Position numbers and translations under genes: made by a program. Shown one piece after another: positions 21,331 through 33,132 of a DNA stretch of 64,000 bases; the first letter of the stretch is position 1; each line of letters begins with the position of its first letter. Below the pieces are notes generated by a model that worked only from the letters and a program-made list of their open reading frames with translations, was not told the DNA's origin and ran no database searches. Source of the DNA: Macrosoma leucophasiata (Eukaryota; Arthropoda; Insecta; Lepidoptera; Hedylidae); NCBI GenBank assembly GCA_036365455.1, contig JAWQUS010000022.1, positions 4,898,001 to 4,962,000 on the forward strand. The letters run 5' to 3'.

Positions 21331-21649
21331 AACAGGTTGAACTAAACAAAAAAAAAATGATTACTCTCCTTCCCATTCACTTATACCTAACGCCAGTCAC
21401 GTAATTCTTACATTATCACTACAAAAATACAAAAGAATATAAGGCTAACACATAACATTACCTACATCACACATTATCACCGTCATAAGCATGTTTAATG
21501 GTAGGAAAACATTTCATAACATCTATAATTTGTAACATTAAGGAAGTACCTTTATACGGACTGTTTATGACCTAATTTGGGGCCTTTGTGACTTAATTTT
21601 CTAATAACGTCCCGCCATATACCCTAATGGGCGAGTAGAGAGTATGAAG

Positions 21650-22040
21650 AGCTAATTGTTTTTATATTATTTCGCATTAACACATGCTTGTGAAATATAT
21701 TTTAGTTTTAAAGAAAAAATGGAAAGAAAAATATGACTTCAGGCGAGACTCGAACTCGCGACCTACTGGGAATCTAGTCCAGCCGCTCTTCCAATTGAGC
21801 TACTGAAGCCCTGCCCGATTTGTCAAATCTTTCCTTCACATCTAATGCATTGCTTTATGGTAGCAGCAGCGCCATCTATTACCAACTATGCTAGTTAGGC
21901 AACAATACTATAAAATAATATATAATATAAAAACAATTATTAAGGGTAAAAGCGACTTCTTTACGATATTCAATAAACTGAAAAGTCTATTATATCGGTT
22001 GCCTAACTAGCATAGTTGGTAATAGAGCAGTTTATTCTCA
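21650..22040 (-). repeat. tRNA-derived SINE-D with invertible segment
   Basis: On the minus strand a tRNA-like sequence at about 21735-21811 has an acceptor stem GGCTTCA/TGAAGTC, A box TAGCTCAATTGGAAGAG and B box GAGTTCGAGTCTC. The would-be anticodon loop is CTAGATT, but the stem has a mismatch. The same sequence recurs in a repeat at 38365, so I call it a SINE and not a tRNA gene. A 26-bp inverted pair (ATTACCAACTATGCTAGTTA... near 21878 and its complement near 21998) brackets an internal segment whose orientation is opposite to that in the 38365 copy. Confidence 0.75.
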
Positions 22041-23695
22041 ACGAATTTTACAGTTACGCACACATATGTAACATAATATACTACATAAGAGTTTCTTGTA
22101 TGCTACGGCACCCTAAAAACGGAACACGGTAGCATTGAACTTAGTACAGTAAAACGTAAGTGAGAGTCATTAGAATTTTAAGGACTGTAAGTCTTTGTAA
22201 AACCTGATACCTAATACGGATTTTTTTTTGTGTGAAGCTTACTTAGACGACCTTTTAATTGGGAAAGTTAGTATTAAAAAGAATTATAATTATATTATTA
22301 TAATAGAACATTAGTTCTAAAAATAAACACTATGAGGACGAAGTACCTGGACAAATCTCAAGTAATACATACATTTATGTACGTTAAAACCTTCAATATC
22401 TTGCTTAACCTAATAAAAATGACAAACTATTACTGCATAAAAAAATTAAAATATCATAGAAAGTAATATACTTCAATATTACTCCCCCAAATTGAGGGTA
22501 TTCCCAGGGGAGTGAAACACCTTTTGGAGCGGTTTCACACGGGATTATCGATTTATACACACGGCAAGGTATGTTGGCCGTTTTGACATGTGTTAATGAA
22601 AATGTATCAATACTGATAGCCACTAGTAGCTTTTGATCATTAAAAATGTAAATTAGCTACAAAATATGTATATCAATTTGAAACTATATGACTTATATGA
22701 TTACTGAAATGAACTGTTGTAAAAATGGAAAGAAAAATTGGATTTCGGGAAGGATTCGAATTTTTATTTGGATTCACTCACATGAAAAAATAAATGTGAT
22801 AAAATCAGAATCAATTTGTATTTTATAGATGTAAGATGAGTCTATTCGTGTGTATACACTTTAATCCTCAAAGAAGTTTTCAATATCAGAAGCTCACTAT
22901 AACCTGCATAAACTTTTAAGTTTAGGTTTTTTAGATTTAGGTTAAACTAGTGTATAGTATGGGCTCCATCTGTTCTTATTTTTATTTATTCGTATGGCAT
23001 ATAATTTACAGTCGTTCAATATAAAATTTACAAATTGTTAATATACTAAACATAAAAGTTTATGCAGGTTATAGTGAGCAATTAAAATAAGTTAATTAAG
23101 ATTACAATATTATACTATGAGATAAATTCTGTATCCAGAAGATAGCGTGGTTTTTGAGGGAGAACAATATAAATTCATCCGTATATGTATATGAAACTAG
23201 TGCTTCAACAACAACTACAAGCATAATATTAAGTTTATGCATATTTGGCACCTTCGATATAGAAAAATATACTATATGGCATATTATAACACATAAACAC
23301 ACGCACTATGCCTTCCTTCTCATTAAAATGTGAATCTACGTTTAATAATTGGTACATTACTTCAGCTTCGAAAATATATGTTAAATTAAAAATACTTTTT
23401 CCATCGCAATTATAATCTAAAATGTCACATCTTTATTTTGATAAGTTTTACACATAGTTTCACGATATAACAACCATCATAACGTGCCTTGAGTATGCCA
23501 CAGGTAAATACAATAGGGCAGTGTCACCTTATTTCGACGACTTTATAAAGTGCGTGATGTTATATAACGATATGAAAGTGGTATTTCGTCGCGTGGAAAT
23601 TATATGGCAGGTTAAAGGCACTTGTTTTTTGTTGCTAAGTTTGGGGTAAGTGGGTTTTTCAATGTTGTATGGCAATGATATCACGATTTAACGGA
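22041..23695. other. no assignable content
   Basis: AT-rich. A short SINE-D fragment (AAAATGGAAAGAAAAATTGG with GATTCGAATTTTT) lies near 22722-22765. Frames of 60-75 codons on the minus strand (for example 22405-22623 and 23102-23302) show no recognisable domain. Confidence 0.4.
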
Positions 23696-23974
23696 ACTTC
23701 ACGCCAGTAATCCCCGAAGGGGTAGGCAGAGGTAAAATGCATGCATTCAAGCATACGTGCAAACACCCACGATTCGCCGTTTACGGTTTTGGTCCATGTA
23801 AAATCGAATTATTACCAAACTTCGAGGTACTGGGAATTTCCAGAAAATGGAAAAATCCCAATAGAACCAGAGATAAAGGACTTTACACCATTATCTCTGA
23901 TAACCCTCTACCCGGGAATCGAACCCAGGATCTCAGCGTAGTAGTGGCCTGTTTCCACTAGACTACCGAGGCAG
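23696..23974 (-). repeat. SINE-B, near full length
   Basis: The tail complement ACTTCACGCCAGTAATCCCC starts it and the tRNA-like head complement (GGGAATCGAACCCAGGA, CTAGACTACCGAGGCAG) ends it. The middle is shortened. Confidence 0.88.
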
Positions 23975-24006
23975 TTATCACGATTTATATTTTGGTATTG
24001 TCCATT

Positions 24007-24365
24007 AGAAGCGCGCATGGCCCCGCGGCTAGTGTAGATCGGAAGCGATCTACTCGGTCAAGCGATACGGGCGCGGTCGGGTGTGTGATGAGTGACCGCT
24101 AGTGGCAAATTAAAATGTGCGTTTCCGTGCTTCGGAGGGCACGTTAAGCCGTCGGTCCCGGTTTCTATCGATAGATACCAGTCGTTAAACCTTATCGGAG
24201 GCCTTATAAGCGGTTTGAAAACATCCGACAGCGGGTTGGGCACTAACCCGTATCTCCACCAACCCGCATTGGAGCAGTGTGGTGGAGTAAGCTCCAGGCC
24301 TCCTCCCGAGAAGGGGAGAGACTCGTGCCCAGCAGTAGAACGTATCAAGGGTTGCCATTATTAAA
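24007..24365 (+). repeat. SINE-C, full length
   Basis: Runs from GCGCGCATGGCCCCGCGGCT through CGGAGGGCACGTTAAGCCG and CCACCAACCCGCATTGGAGC to CCAGCAGTAGAACGTATCAA and an ATT-rich tail. This is the best complete copy in the window. The head may contain an A-box-like promoter, but no clear B box is seen. Confidence 0.85.
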
Positions 24366-24476
24366 ATTATTATTGTCCATTTATGTACAACACCCAGCAT
24401 GTAATATAGCACATCGAGCCTACGAAAGAGACAATTGGCTAGTTTCGACTTATCTGCTTAGTTTCCTATTATAATA

Positions 24477-25755
24477 GGTTGGGGAAAAAGTTTTTTCGCA
24501 TTATAGTATGTATGAACTTGTAATATAATCTCTTTGGCTGTAGTATTTGTATCTGGCTGGTTTTGGTATCATTGAAAGTTACAATTTTAAAGAACATAAT
24601 TCCAAATTCAAATTAGGCAAATGTGTGATTTCCATTTGTTTTTCGTACTGTCAATATGAGTGAATCTAATGAAGAAATTCGATACATTTTAAAATTTTAC
24701 TACAAAAAAGGTAAAAATGCAACGCAAGCAGCGAAAAAAATTTGCGATTTTTATGGACCTAGTGCAGTGTCTGTGAGAGTAGCACAAATTTGGTTTAAGC
24801 GTTTTCAATCCGGAAATTTTGCTGTCAAAGATGCACCTCGCTCTGGTCGCCCTATTACGGATAAAATGGATGCCATTTTTGAAAAAGTGGAGCAAGATCG
24901 ACATATCAGTAGTTACGACGTAGCTGAAGAACTGAAAATTGATTATATCACAAAACAGTTTTGGCGAAAGTTTTGAAAAAGCTGGGTACAAAAAAAAGCT
25001 CGATATTTGGGTACCTCACGAGCTCACTGAAAGAAACCTAATGAACCGTGTACTCATTTGTGATTCTTTATTACGACGTAATGAAACCGAATCATTTTTG
25101 AAGAAGCTGATAACTGGTGATAAAAATTGGATCACGTACGACAAGAACGTGCGAAAAAGGTCGTGGTCAAAGGCCGGTCAGGCTTTACAGACTGTGGCGA
25201 AACCCGGGTTAACTCGCAATAAGGTGATGTTGTGTGTGTGGTGGGATTGGAAGGGCATTATTCATTATGAGCTATTACCACCAGGCAGGACTATGGATTC
25301 TGAACTCTACTGCGAACAACTGATGAGATTAAAGCAAGAGGTTGAGAGAAAGCGGCCGGAATTGATCAACAGAAGGGGTGTGGTGTTTCATCATGATAAC
25401 GCTAGACCTCACACATCTATAGCCACTCAACAAAAATTAAGAGAGTTTGGCTGGGAGGTGTTAATGCATCCGCCGTATAGTCCTGACCTTGCACCTTCAG
25501 ATTTCCACCTGTTTCGGTCTCTTCAGAATTCTTTATGCAATGTTAGGTTAACATCACGAGAGGACTTCCAAATCCACTTGTCGCGGTATTTTGATGAGAA
25601 GTCCCAAAATTTTTATAGCAATGGGATCATGTCCCTACCTACAAGATGGCAAAAGGTTATCGATCAAAATGGTACATATATACTTTAGTTAAATTTAAAT
25701 AAACTATATTAAAAAATGTTTTGAATTATCTTAAAAAACGCGAAGAAACTTTTTC
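24477..25755 (+). mobile_element. mariner copy 2
   Basis: The left end GGTTGGGGAAAAAGTTTTTT is preceded by TA. The right end stops at GCGAAGAAACTTTTTC and lacks the terminal CCCAACC, the next bases belonging to a SINE-A. It is therefore a full-length element with a lost right terminus. Confidence 0.93.
24656..25688 (+). pseudogene. mariner transposase, frameshifted
   Basis: The start ATG (MSESNEEIRYILKF) at 24656 opens a frame with the first helix-turn-helix (ATQAAKKICDFYG) and the linker. The frame breaks near 24941, where small insertions totalling 7 bp after the AEELKID segment, compared with the other copies, push the rest into a new frame read from about 24985. The downstream part keeps all three aspartates (TGDKNW, HHDNARPH, APSD) and stops at 25688. 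TGDKNW replaces TGDEKW, altering the conserved residue after the first Asp. The copy cannot make a full transposase. Confidence 0.9.
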
Positions 25756-25765
25756 AACATCAATG

Positions 25766-26043
25766 ACAAGCATGCAGTTCACATTGATGTTAAGTGATGA
25801 CTGCAGCCTAAGACACCCACACAGAGACCAAAGACAAAATGTAGATGCGTTACCACTACTGAGGCCTAAGGTGTTATGCCTCTGTGCCAGACATTACAGG
25901 GCCGTACATTACTTCCTGACCAGAACACGATAGTGCTGAACACTACCATTTAGCGGCAAGTATATTCGGTAAGTATGTTAGGTATATTAGGTAATGCGGT
26001 GGTGCCTACGGCCGCGAGCTCCCTCACTGGTGCTCTACCACCA
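25766..26043 (-). repeat. SINE-A, full length
   Basis: It abuts the truncated right end of mariner copy 2 and reads on the minus strand from CTACCACCAG at 26034-26043. A small duplication of the AAGTATATT segment near 25960-25990 is visible. Confidence 0.88.
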
Positions 26044-26400
26044 GGAAATACTCTTGTTGTTTGATTTCGCTTTCAAATTATTGTCATGTATCACAATGAT
26101 AATTTGGCGTAATTTTTGTTAGCATAGCTTATTGCAAACAAATTAAAGGAATAAATATATTAGGGCTTAGTCTTGAGATAGAGCATAACTAAATAAAAAG
26201 AGTAAATTACCAAGTTTTTGCAATTTTTCATGAAATTGGGTTTTAACAGTGATAAAATAAAGTGCCTTTCAAATATGTAAAAAACATGAGATCATAAAAA
26301 AACTTCAATGATCTCGTAAAAACACGAAACATGAAAATTTAAAATACCTAGCTCCCATTCCGAAGGTTAAGGGTTGCGACCCCATTTTATGGTTTTTTGC

Positions 26401-26443
26401 CGATAAAATTTGAAGTAGATTGTACCTACTTCAAATTTTATCG
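26401..26443. repeat. 18-bp-arm perfect hairpin
   Basis: CGATAAAATTTGAAGTAG is repeated in inverse after a 7-base loop (26419-26425). Confidence 0.92.
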
Positions 26444-26561
26444 ACAAAAAATCATTGTCAAAATTTTAAAACATTGTTAAAATATCGAAAGTCCGATCCC
26501 TAATATACTATAATCACAGTCTAAGGAAAACGAACGTGTTAAGTGCTATAAATATGTAATA

Positions 26562-26817
26562 CTAGCTGACCCGGCAGACTTCGTATTGCCTCAGAATGAA
26601 ATAATGTGTCAAAGGTTTGATAGATACGGATTATTTGTATGGGAAAACAAAATTGTAGTTTCTACTATTTCCCTTCAATTTCTTCATATTTTCGTACCTT
26701 TTAAACCTTTCCTGGAGTTTCAAAAATCACTCATAACCAAAATTAGCCAAATCGGTAGAGCCGTTCTCGAGTTTTAGCGAGACTAACGAACAGCAATTGA
26801 TTTTTATATATATAGGA
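26562..26817 (-). mobile_element. Non-autonomous Helitron
   Basis: On the minus strand it starts TCCTATATATATAAAAATC and ends GCCGGGTCAGCTAG, flanked by A and T. The GAACGGCTCTACCGATTTGG motif inside is common to this element type. No coding sequence. Confidence 0.82.
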
Positions 26818-27221
26818 TAAGAAGATTAAGTTCGGGCTAGTTATCGTTCAGACAAAATAAATAATGATTGAGACAAAAAACATTATGGAACTTTATAATA
26901 TGGCTAGAAAAAGATCAAATAAAGGGAAGATAGCTAAAGGTGGTAAATAATTTAATTTATCTGGAGCATATTGCATCGACAGCGATCTAGAAATAGAATA
27001 CGAGTCGAGGAAAAAAGATGGAAAAACACAAGATTTGAACGATCCTACAAGATAGAAATTACCATAAACTGTGTGTTATGGTAAAATGCAACACATATTT
27101 GAAAGGGTTTTGATTTTTTTCATAGCTGAAGAAAGTCGGCGTCTATTTTTTTATGTTGTGATACCTATGATTAAGATACTGTGACCAAGAGATTTCAATG
27201 TAGGTATGTAATGTAGGTTTT

Positions 27222-27446
27222 TAATATACTTGCCGCTAAATGGCAGTGTTCAGTGTCGTGTTCCGGTCAGGTGGTAATGTACGGCCCTGTAATTTGCGGC
27301 ACAGAGGCATAACACCTTAGGCCTCAGGAGTGGTAACGCATCTGCATTTTGACCTTGGTTTTTGTGTAAGTGTCTATAGGCTGGAGTTACCACTTAACAT
27401 CAATGTGAACTGAATGCTTGTTTACCACTTCCATAACATAAAAAAA
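27222..27446 (+). repeat. SINE-A, head missing (duplicated at 29510)
   Basis: Runs from AATATACTTGCCGCTAAATG to a short A tract at 27438-27444. Its twin at 29510-29734 belongs to the duplication. Confidence 0.88.
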
Positions 27447-27883
27447 CCGTTAAGCTGGCAAGGGGTAGGACACTTGACTCCAGCAAAATTGCCACTTCAA
27501 AGATCAGTATTTCGCAAATGGTTCCTATAATCTAAAAATAATTGCCTCGAACCCCCCATATACTATGAATACATATCCAACGATACCTCACAATATGTGT
27601 CTTAGTTTTAAAAACTAAGATTCCAAATTTATGTTTTAGGAAAGTACTCTGAAAAAGCGTTTTTCAATGTGTTTTAACCACTTTTTATAATAAATTTATT
27701 AATTTCAAATTAAAGCTTTCTAGTATTACATCTTTTAGTTAATTTGCGGATTGATGGACGGACATCTCAAAACTGGGTTCCGTGAAGGCCACGGAATCCT
27801 AAAAGCTTCATGAATAAAGCCTATTTATTGAAATAAAACTAGTTTTCGGATTTATGTCGCGTATATTAAACTGAATTGATTAT

Positions 27884-28175
27884 TTAAAGAGCAATGGAGA
27901 GGGCTATGCTCGGAGTTTTTCTGCGAGATCGAATCAGAAATGAGGAGATCCGCATGAGAACCAAAGTAACCGATAGCCCACCGAATAGCGAAACTGAAGT
28001 GGCAGTGGGCAGGGCACATAGCTCGCAGAACTGACGGCCGTTGGGGCAGAAGAGTTCTAGAGTGTCGACCATGTACCGGAAAACGAAGCGTTGGCAGGCC
28101 CCCCACGAGGTGGACCGACGACCTGGTGAAGGTCGCGGGCAATCGCTGGATGAGGGCGGCCCGGGACCGTTCGTT
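27884..28175 (+). pseudogene. RTE LINE C-terminal remnant (duplicated at 30172)
   Basis: The DNA matches the 949-1310 remnant: GAGGAGATCCGCATGAGAAC, AAGTGGCAGTGGGCAGGGCA, ACGGCCGTTGGGGCAGAAG and GACCTGGTGAAGGTCGCGGG. These encode the WQWAGH, GRWG and DDLVKVAG motifs. Small indels shift the frame between them, so no continuous product is possible. Confidence 0.82.
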
Positions 28176-28483
28176 CGATCGTTAAATCGCACCCGACTTT
28201 TTGGTCTTTTTTCGTCGCCTTTTCAGTTTTTCTAACATCAAAATTTCTATAGAGAAGATGGTTGGCAATTGACCGTCTGCTAACTTGAGAGCCAATACTC
28301 AGTAGAATTAAAGCCCAGCCGCAACAGTCTGTAAGACCTCAAGATACAATTAGTAACTTTTGTGTTAATCCTGAACGCTACGCAAGACGTTTGCGATATA
28401 AATGGAGGTAGCTGCACATAACAATTTTTCAAACTGCTGTCAGTCAAATGTCACCTCAGTCTGCCCGAGACCACGGAAGCTGA

Positions 28484-28535
28484 GATTATTTTAAATCGAA
28501 CCCGACCGAAACGTCGGGTTCGATTTAAAATAATC
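28484..28535. repeat. 23-bp-arm perfect hairpin (duplicated at 30772)
   Basis: GATTATTTTAAATCGAACCC plus GAC is followed by a 6-base loop (28507-28512) and its exact complement. Confidence 0.93.
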
Positions 28536-28544
28536 ATTTTTGTT

Positions 28545-28800
28545 TAATATACGCTAGACGGTGTGAACATTCCATAGAACGCTTGACCGTCCAGGGAGTC
28601 TTCAACGGTAGAAGAGAGGACGTGGTATCCTATGCGCTGGGCCGACCAAATTAAAGCCGCTACTAAGAAATCTTTCTACGAGTGCACCCGAAACGCATCG
28701 GTGCGCGAGGAGTGGCGGCGGGTTGTGAAGCAAGCCACCAACCCTGAAGTGACAACCACGACGACTCTGTCAAGAGTGTAACGACCAAGAAGAAGATACG
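28545..28800 (+). pseudogene. Second LINE C-terminal piece (duplicated at 30833)
   Basis: An open stretch encodes MRWADQIKAATKKSFYECTR, then NASVREEWRRVVKQATNPEV and a threonine run before TAA near 28780. The RWADQI...REEWR pattern is typical of the last residues of insect endonuclease/reverse-transcriptase LINEs. The upstream part is missing. Confidence 0.78.
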
Positions 28801-29169
28801 CGAGATAAATCCGAAAATAGTTTTATTTCAATGAGTGTAGTTCGCGAGAACCTAAGAACATACTCAAGTCTATTTAGCTCAAATTAAAATTTGTATAAAT
28901 GAATACACGGCATAACAATCATTATACTACCGCATTCCGCAAACCTCTATACATACCTATAGGTATGTCACAACTACCTTAAAATTGGTTAGCTTAATAG
29001 TTAAGCTACAGCCAAAGAACGTTCTATAGGAAGAAGAACATATTAAACGATTTCCATTGAAATAGGGATGCAAGCTACCTAGCAACGTAAAGAAAATTAT
29101 CGACATGTCGATACGTACTTGTCTAATGAAAAACATACATGAATAAAATATATTTTATATATTTAATAT

Positions 29170-31442
29170 ATTATGGAACTTTATAATATGGCTAGAAAAA
29201 GATCAAATAAAGGGAAGATAGCTAAAGGTGGTAAATAATTTAATTTATCTGGAGCATATTGCATCGACAGCGATCTAGAAATAGAATACGAGTCGAGGAA
29301 AAAAGATGGAAAAACACAAGATTTGAACGATCCTACAAGATAGAAATTACCATAAACTGTGTGTTATGGTAAAATGCAACACATATTTGAAAGGGTTTTG
29401 ATTTTTTTCATAGCTGAAGAAAGTCGGCGTCTATTTTTTTATGTTGTGATACCTATGATTAAGATACTGTGACCAAGAGATTTCAATGTAGGTATGTAAT
29501 GTAGGTTTTTAATATACTTGCCGCTAAATGGCAGTGTTCAGTGTCGTGTTCCGGTCAGGTGGTAATGTACGGCCCTGTAATTTGCGGCACAGAGGCATAA
29601 CACCTTAGGCCTCAGGAGTGGTAACGCATCTGCATTTTGACCTTGGTTTTTGTGTAAGTGTCTATAGGCTGGAGTTACCACTTAACATCAATGTGAACTG
29701 AATGCTTGTTTACCACTTCCATAACATAAAAAAACCGTTAAGCTGGCAAGGGGTAGGACACTTGACTCCAGCAAAATTGCCACTTCAAAGATCAGTATTT
29801 CGCAAATGGTTCCTATAATCTAAAAATAATTGCCTCGAACCCCCCATATACTATGAATACATATCCAACGATACCTCACAATATGTGTCTTAGTTTTAAA
29901 AACTAAGATTCCAAATTTATGTTTTAGGAAAGTACTCTGAAAAAGCTTTTTTCAATGTGTTTTAACCACTTTTTATAATAAATTTATTAATTTCAAATTA
30001 AAGCTTTCTAGTATTACATCTTTTAGTTAATTTGCGGATTGATGGACGGACATCTCAAAACTGGGTTCCGTGAAGGCCACGGAATCCTAAAAGCTTCATG
30101 AATAAAGCCTATTTATTGAAATAAAACTAGTTTTCGGATTTATGTCGCGTATATTAAACTGAATTGATTATTTAAAGAGCAATGGAGAGGGCTATGCTCG
30201 GAGTTTTTCTGCGAGATCGAATCAGAAATGAGGAGATCCGCATGAGAACCAAAGTAACCGATAGCCCACCGAATAGCGAAACTGAAGTGGCAGTGGGCAG
30301 GGCACATAGCTCGCAGAACTGACGGCCGTTGGGGCAGAAGAGTTCTAGAGTGTCGACCATGTACCGGAAAACGAAGCGTTGGCAGGCCCCCCACGAGGTG
30401 GACCGACGACCTGGTGAAGGTCGCGGGCAATCGCTGGATGAGGGCGGCCCGGGACCGTTCGTTCGATCGTTAAATCGCACCCGACTTTTTGGTCTTTTTT
30501 CGTCGCCTTTTCAGTTTTTCTAACATCAAAATTTCTATAGAGAAGATGGTTGGCAATTGACCGTCTGCTAACTTGAGAGCCAATACTCAGTAGAATTAAA
30601 GCCCAGCCGCAACAGTCTGTAAGACCTCAAGATACAATTAGTAACTTTTGTGTTAATCCTGAACGCTACGCAAGACGTTTGCGATATAAATGGAGGTAGC
30701 TGCACATAACAATTTTTCAAACTGCTGTCAGTCAAATGTCACCTCAGTCTGCCCGAGACCACGGAAGCTGAGATTATTTTAAATCGAACCCGACCGAAAC
30801 GTCGGGTTCGATTTAAAATAATCATTTTTGTTTAATATACGCTAGACGGTGTGAACATTCCATAGAACGCTTGACCGTCCAGGGAGTCTTCAACGGTAGA
30901 AGAGAGGACGTGGTATCCTATGCGCTGGGCCGACCAAATTAAAGCCGCTACTAAGAAATCTTTCTACGAGTGCACCCGAAACGCATCGGTGCGCGAGGAG
31001 TGGCGGCGGGTTGTGAAGCAAGCCACCAACCCTGAAGTGACAACCACGACGACTCTGTCAAGAGTGTAACGACCAAGAAGAAGATACGCGAGATAAATCC
31101 GAAAATAGTTTTATTTCAATGAGTGTAGTTCGCGAGAACCTAAGAACATACTCAAGTCTATTTAGCTCAAATTAAAATTTGTATAAATGAATACACGGCA
31201 TAACAATCATTATACTACCGCATTCCGCAAACCTCTATACATACCTATAGGTATGTCACAACTACCTTAAAATTGGTTAGCTTAATAGTTAAGCTACAGC
31301 CAAAGAACGTTCTATAGGAAGAAGAACATATTAAACGATTTCCATTGAAATAGGGATGCAAGCTACCTAGCAACGTAAAGAAAATTATCGACATGTCGAT
31401 ACGTACTTGTCTAATGAAAAACATACATGAATAAAATATATT
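29170..31442. repeat. Tandem duplication, copy 2 (2,273 bp)
   Basis: Direct copy of 26882-29154. Contents at plus 2,288: SINE-A 29510-29734, RTE remnant 30172-30463, hairpin 30772-30823, LINE piece 30833-31088. Flanking sequence diverges at once outside both copies. Confidence 0.95.
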
Positions 31443-31454
31443 AACATCACGCTA

Positions 31455-31600
31455 AGATGACGTTGTAGTCAGTGAGTGTGAAGCACCAAATGTCGCTGTT
31501 CTTACACACCTCCGGTGTCCCATATTCATCACTCTCTTACATACATGCACACTGGTTCTGATCGCTTTGGCCCCACTTTCACACGTAATACAACATCTCA
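31455..31600 (-). repeat. Old LINE-W-like fragment
   Basis: CATCACTCTCTTACATACATG resembles the complement of the RRACMKRMMK-coding part of LINE-W at 10270-10330. It is strongly diverged. Confidence 0.4.
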
Positions 31601-31689
31601 TAGGAACCATCATTTTTTACGGTTAAATAAATACCTACCGTTTATGTTACCGACAAAAAATGCTATCAGCATTTTAGAACAAAGTTCCT

Positions 31690-32670
31690 TTCGCGCGGTA
31701 GGCTGGCTAAGGGGCTAGGATAGCGTCACGAAAAATCCTGACGACAATTTTAATATAGTTTTTACTAATCTTCATCCCTCCCTCCACGCGAACGCAAATG
31801 AGGGGGGTGGGGATGGTTCGGTGATTGAGGCGAAATCTCGTACCCCGGGCCTATCTGCCCCCGAAGCGTCGGGGGCGTGGTCCGAAATGGGGATTGTGGT
31901 ACGCGGGGAAACTCGCTGAGGGAGGTCATATACACACATTTTTTTTTGTGTTGTTTTTTATTAATTTTTTTTATTTAGTTTTTTTTCTTAGTTTGTTTTT
32001 TTTTGGTAGCTTTTTAGCCCATTTAAAATATTTTTTTTTCTAATCTTTTTTTTTATTTTTTTTATTTTCGGGCATATTATTCTTTTCTCCCCTCAGCTAT
32101 TCCCCCGCGTGCCGCGTACAAGTAGTCATGGTCTATTAAATTAAATAGGTGTAAGTTCCCTATTGTGAGGGGCCACACGTCCACTCCGTCACTCTGGCCT
32201 AAGCCGGGCGACACAGCCGCGGGCCCGATCGGTGACTCCGTTCCTCGACCGGGGGATGAACCCGGTCGGTGGGCGGGACTCGAACCCACCCAGTAGGATG
32301 CGGGTGAGTGGGGCCTGTCAATTGGTATGTGGGTGTCAGTGTGAATGTATGTGTGGCCGGCACTTACTGTGATCCGGGGGATCGGAGCCTCCGGGGGGAT
32401 TGCTATAGTGCGTAGCGCTCGGAGAGAGGGCAGGCCGAGTATAGGATTCAATTTATTCGTCCTCTCTCTCTCTCTCTCCCGCTCGACAGTGACAAGCCAC
32501 GCGACGCGCGACTGCTGTGTATGCGTACATTGTTTTGACGTTTTCGTGTGTATGTAGTTTTGTAGTTTTAGTAATTTGTAATATTTCCAAAAATGAACAA
32601 TGGATTGTGAATGTGATTCATTAGAAGTTGAAGAGGAACTTCGTTCCAATCGGGTGTCCCACATGTGACA
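31690..32670 (-). repeat. Repeat L, long copy
   Basis: A shorter version lies at 46840-47150. Shared parts include GCGTCACGAAAAATCCTGAC, GCTATAGTGCGTAGCGCT, GGCAGGCCGAGTATAGGATT and GACAGTGACAAGCCACGCGA. A minus-strand frame at 32077-32664 encodes 195 residues with low-complexity ER and HTH runs from a (CT)n tract at 32459-32480. It includes VAWLVTVERERERER and HLFNLIDHDYLYAARGGIAE. I take it as part of an unassigned retroelement and not a host gene. A fragment of the same family is on the minus strand at about 40138-40200. Confidence 0.6.
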
Positions 32671-33063
32671 CCTCAGAAAATTTTTTTTTAATGAGCGCAG
32701 AATCTCGTTTGTTTGTTATTGAGTTAGCGATGATAAAATATATCGGTTAACAATAGAGATGGTCGATATTTTATTCATAAAACATCGATATACCCAGGAC
32801 ATCCCTAATTTAAATGCACATTTGTGCCGTATCCGACGATAACGCTATCGTTATAGTTAATACCTGCTTAATACCGATATCGTTACGTACCAAGTGTCAT
32901 GGAACGTTATTTAATAACCGTTGACGTTTATTTGGGTATTAGTTTGCGATTTTCATCGTTATTTAGTTGCTCTAAAGGTAGGAGCTCACGCTGAGCGGAT
33001 CTAAAAGTACTGGTAAAGGATTTTTTATTTAATAACGTCCATTGTTAGTTACGTAAACGCGTT

Positions 33064-33126
33064 GAAAATACATGTTAGTTCTTATTTTTAATATAATATG
33101 AAAAATAAGAACTAACATGTATTTTC
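33064..33126. repeat. 26-bp-arm perfect hairpin
   Basis: GAAAATACATGTTAGTTCTT plus ATTTTT is repeated in inverse after the 11-base loop 33090-33100. Its right arm overlaps the target duplication of the next SINE-B. Confidence 0.92.
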
Positions 33127-33132
33127 TGTCGT

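Larger units (their letters stand above)
26882..29154. repeat. Tandem duplication, copy 1 (2,273 bp)
   Basis: Repeated with an offset of 2,288 bp at 29170-31442, separated by the 15-bp TTATATATTTAATAT. I noticed one difference (G at 27659, T at 29947) in the parts compared. The unit carries a SINE-A piece, two RTE pieces and a 23-bp hairpin. Confidence 0.95.

Noticed and set aside
21735..21811. Functional tRNA gene on the minus strand
   Set aside because: The cloverleaf is partly possible but the anticodon stem has a mismatch, and the same sequence occurs within a larger repeat at 38394-38470.
24058..24348. 96-codon frame over SINE-C
   Set aside because: It is produced by the GC-rich SINE body and is not preserved in the other SINE-C copies.
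32077..32664. 195-codon minus-strand frame as a host gene
   Set aside because: Half of it is low-complexity sequence from a (CT)n tract and its parts recur in a second, broken copy at 46903-47151, so it belongs to a repeat.
31690..32670. LTR retrotransposon with terminal repeats
   Set aside because: I could not find two direct terminal repeats, a primer-binding site or Gag/Pol motifs, so the class is left open.
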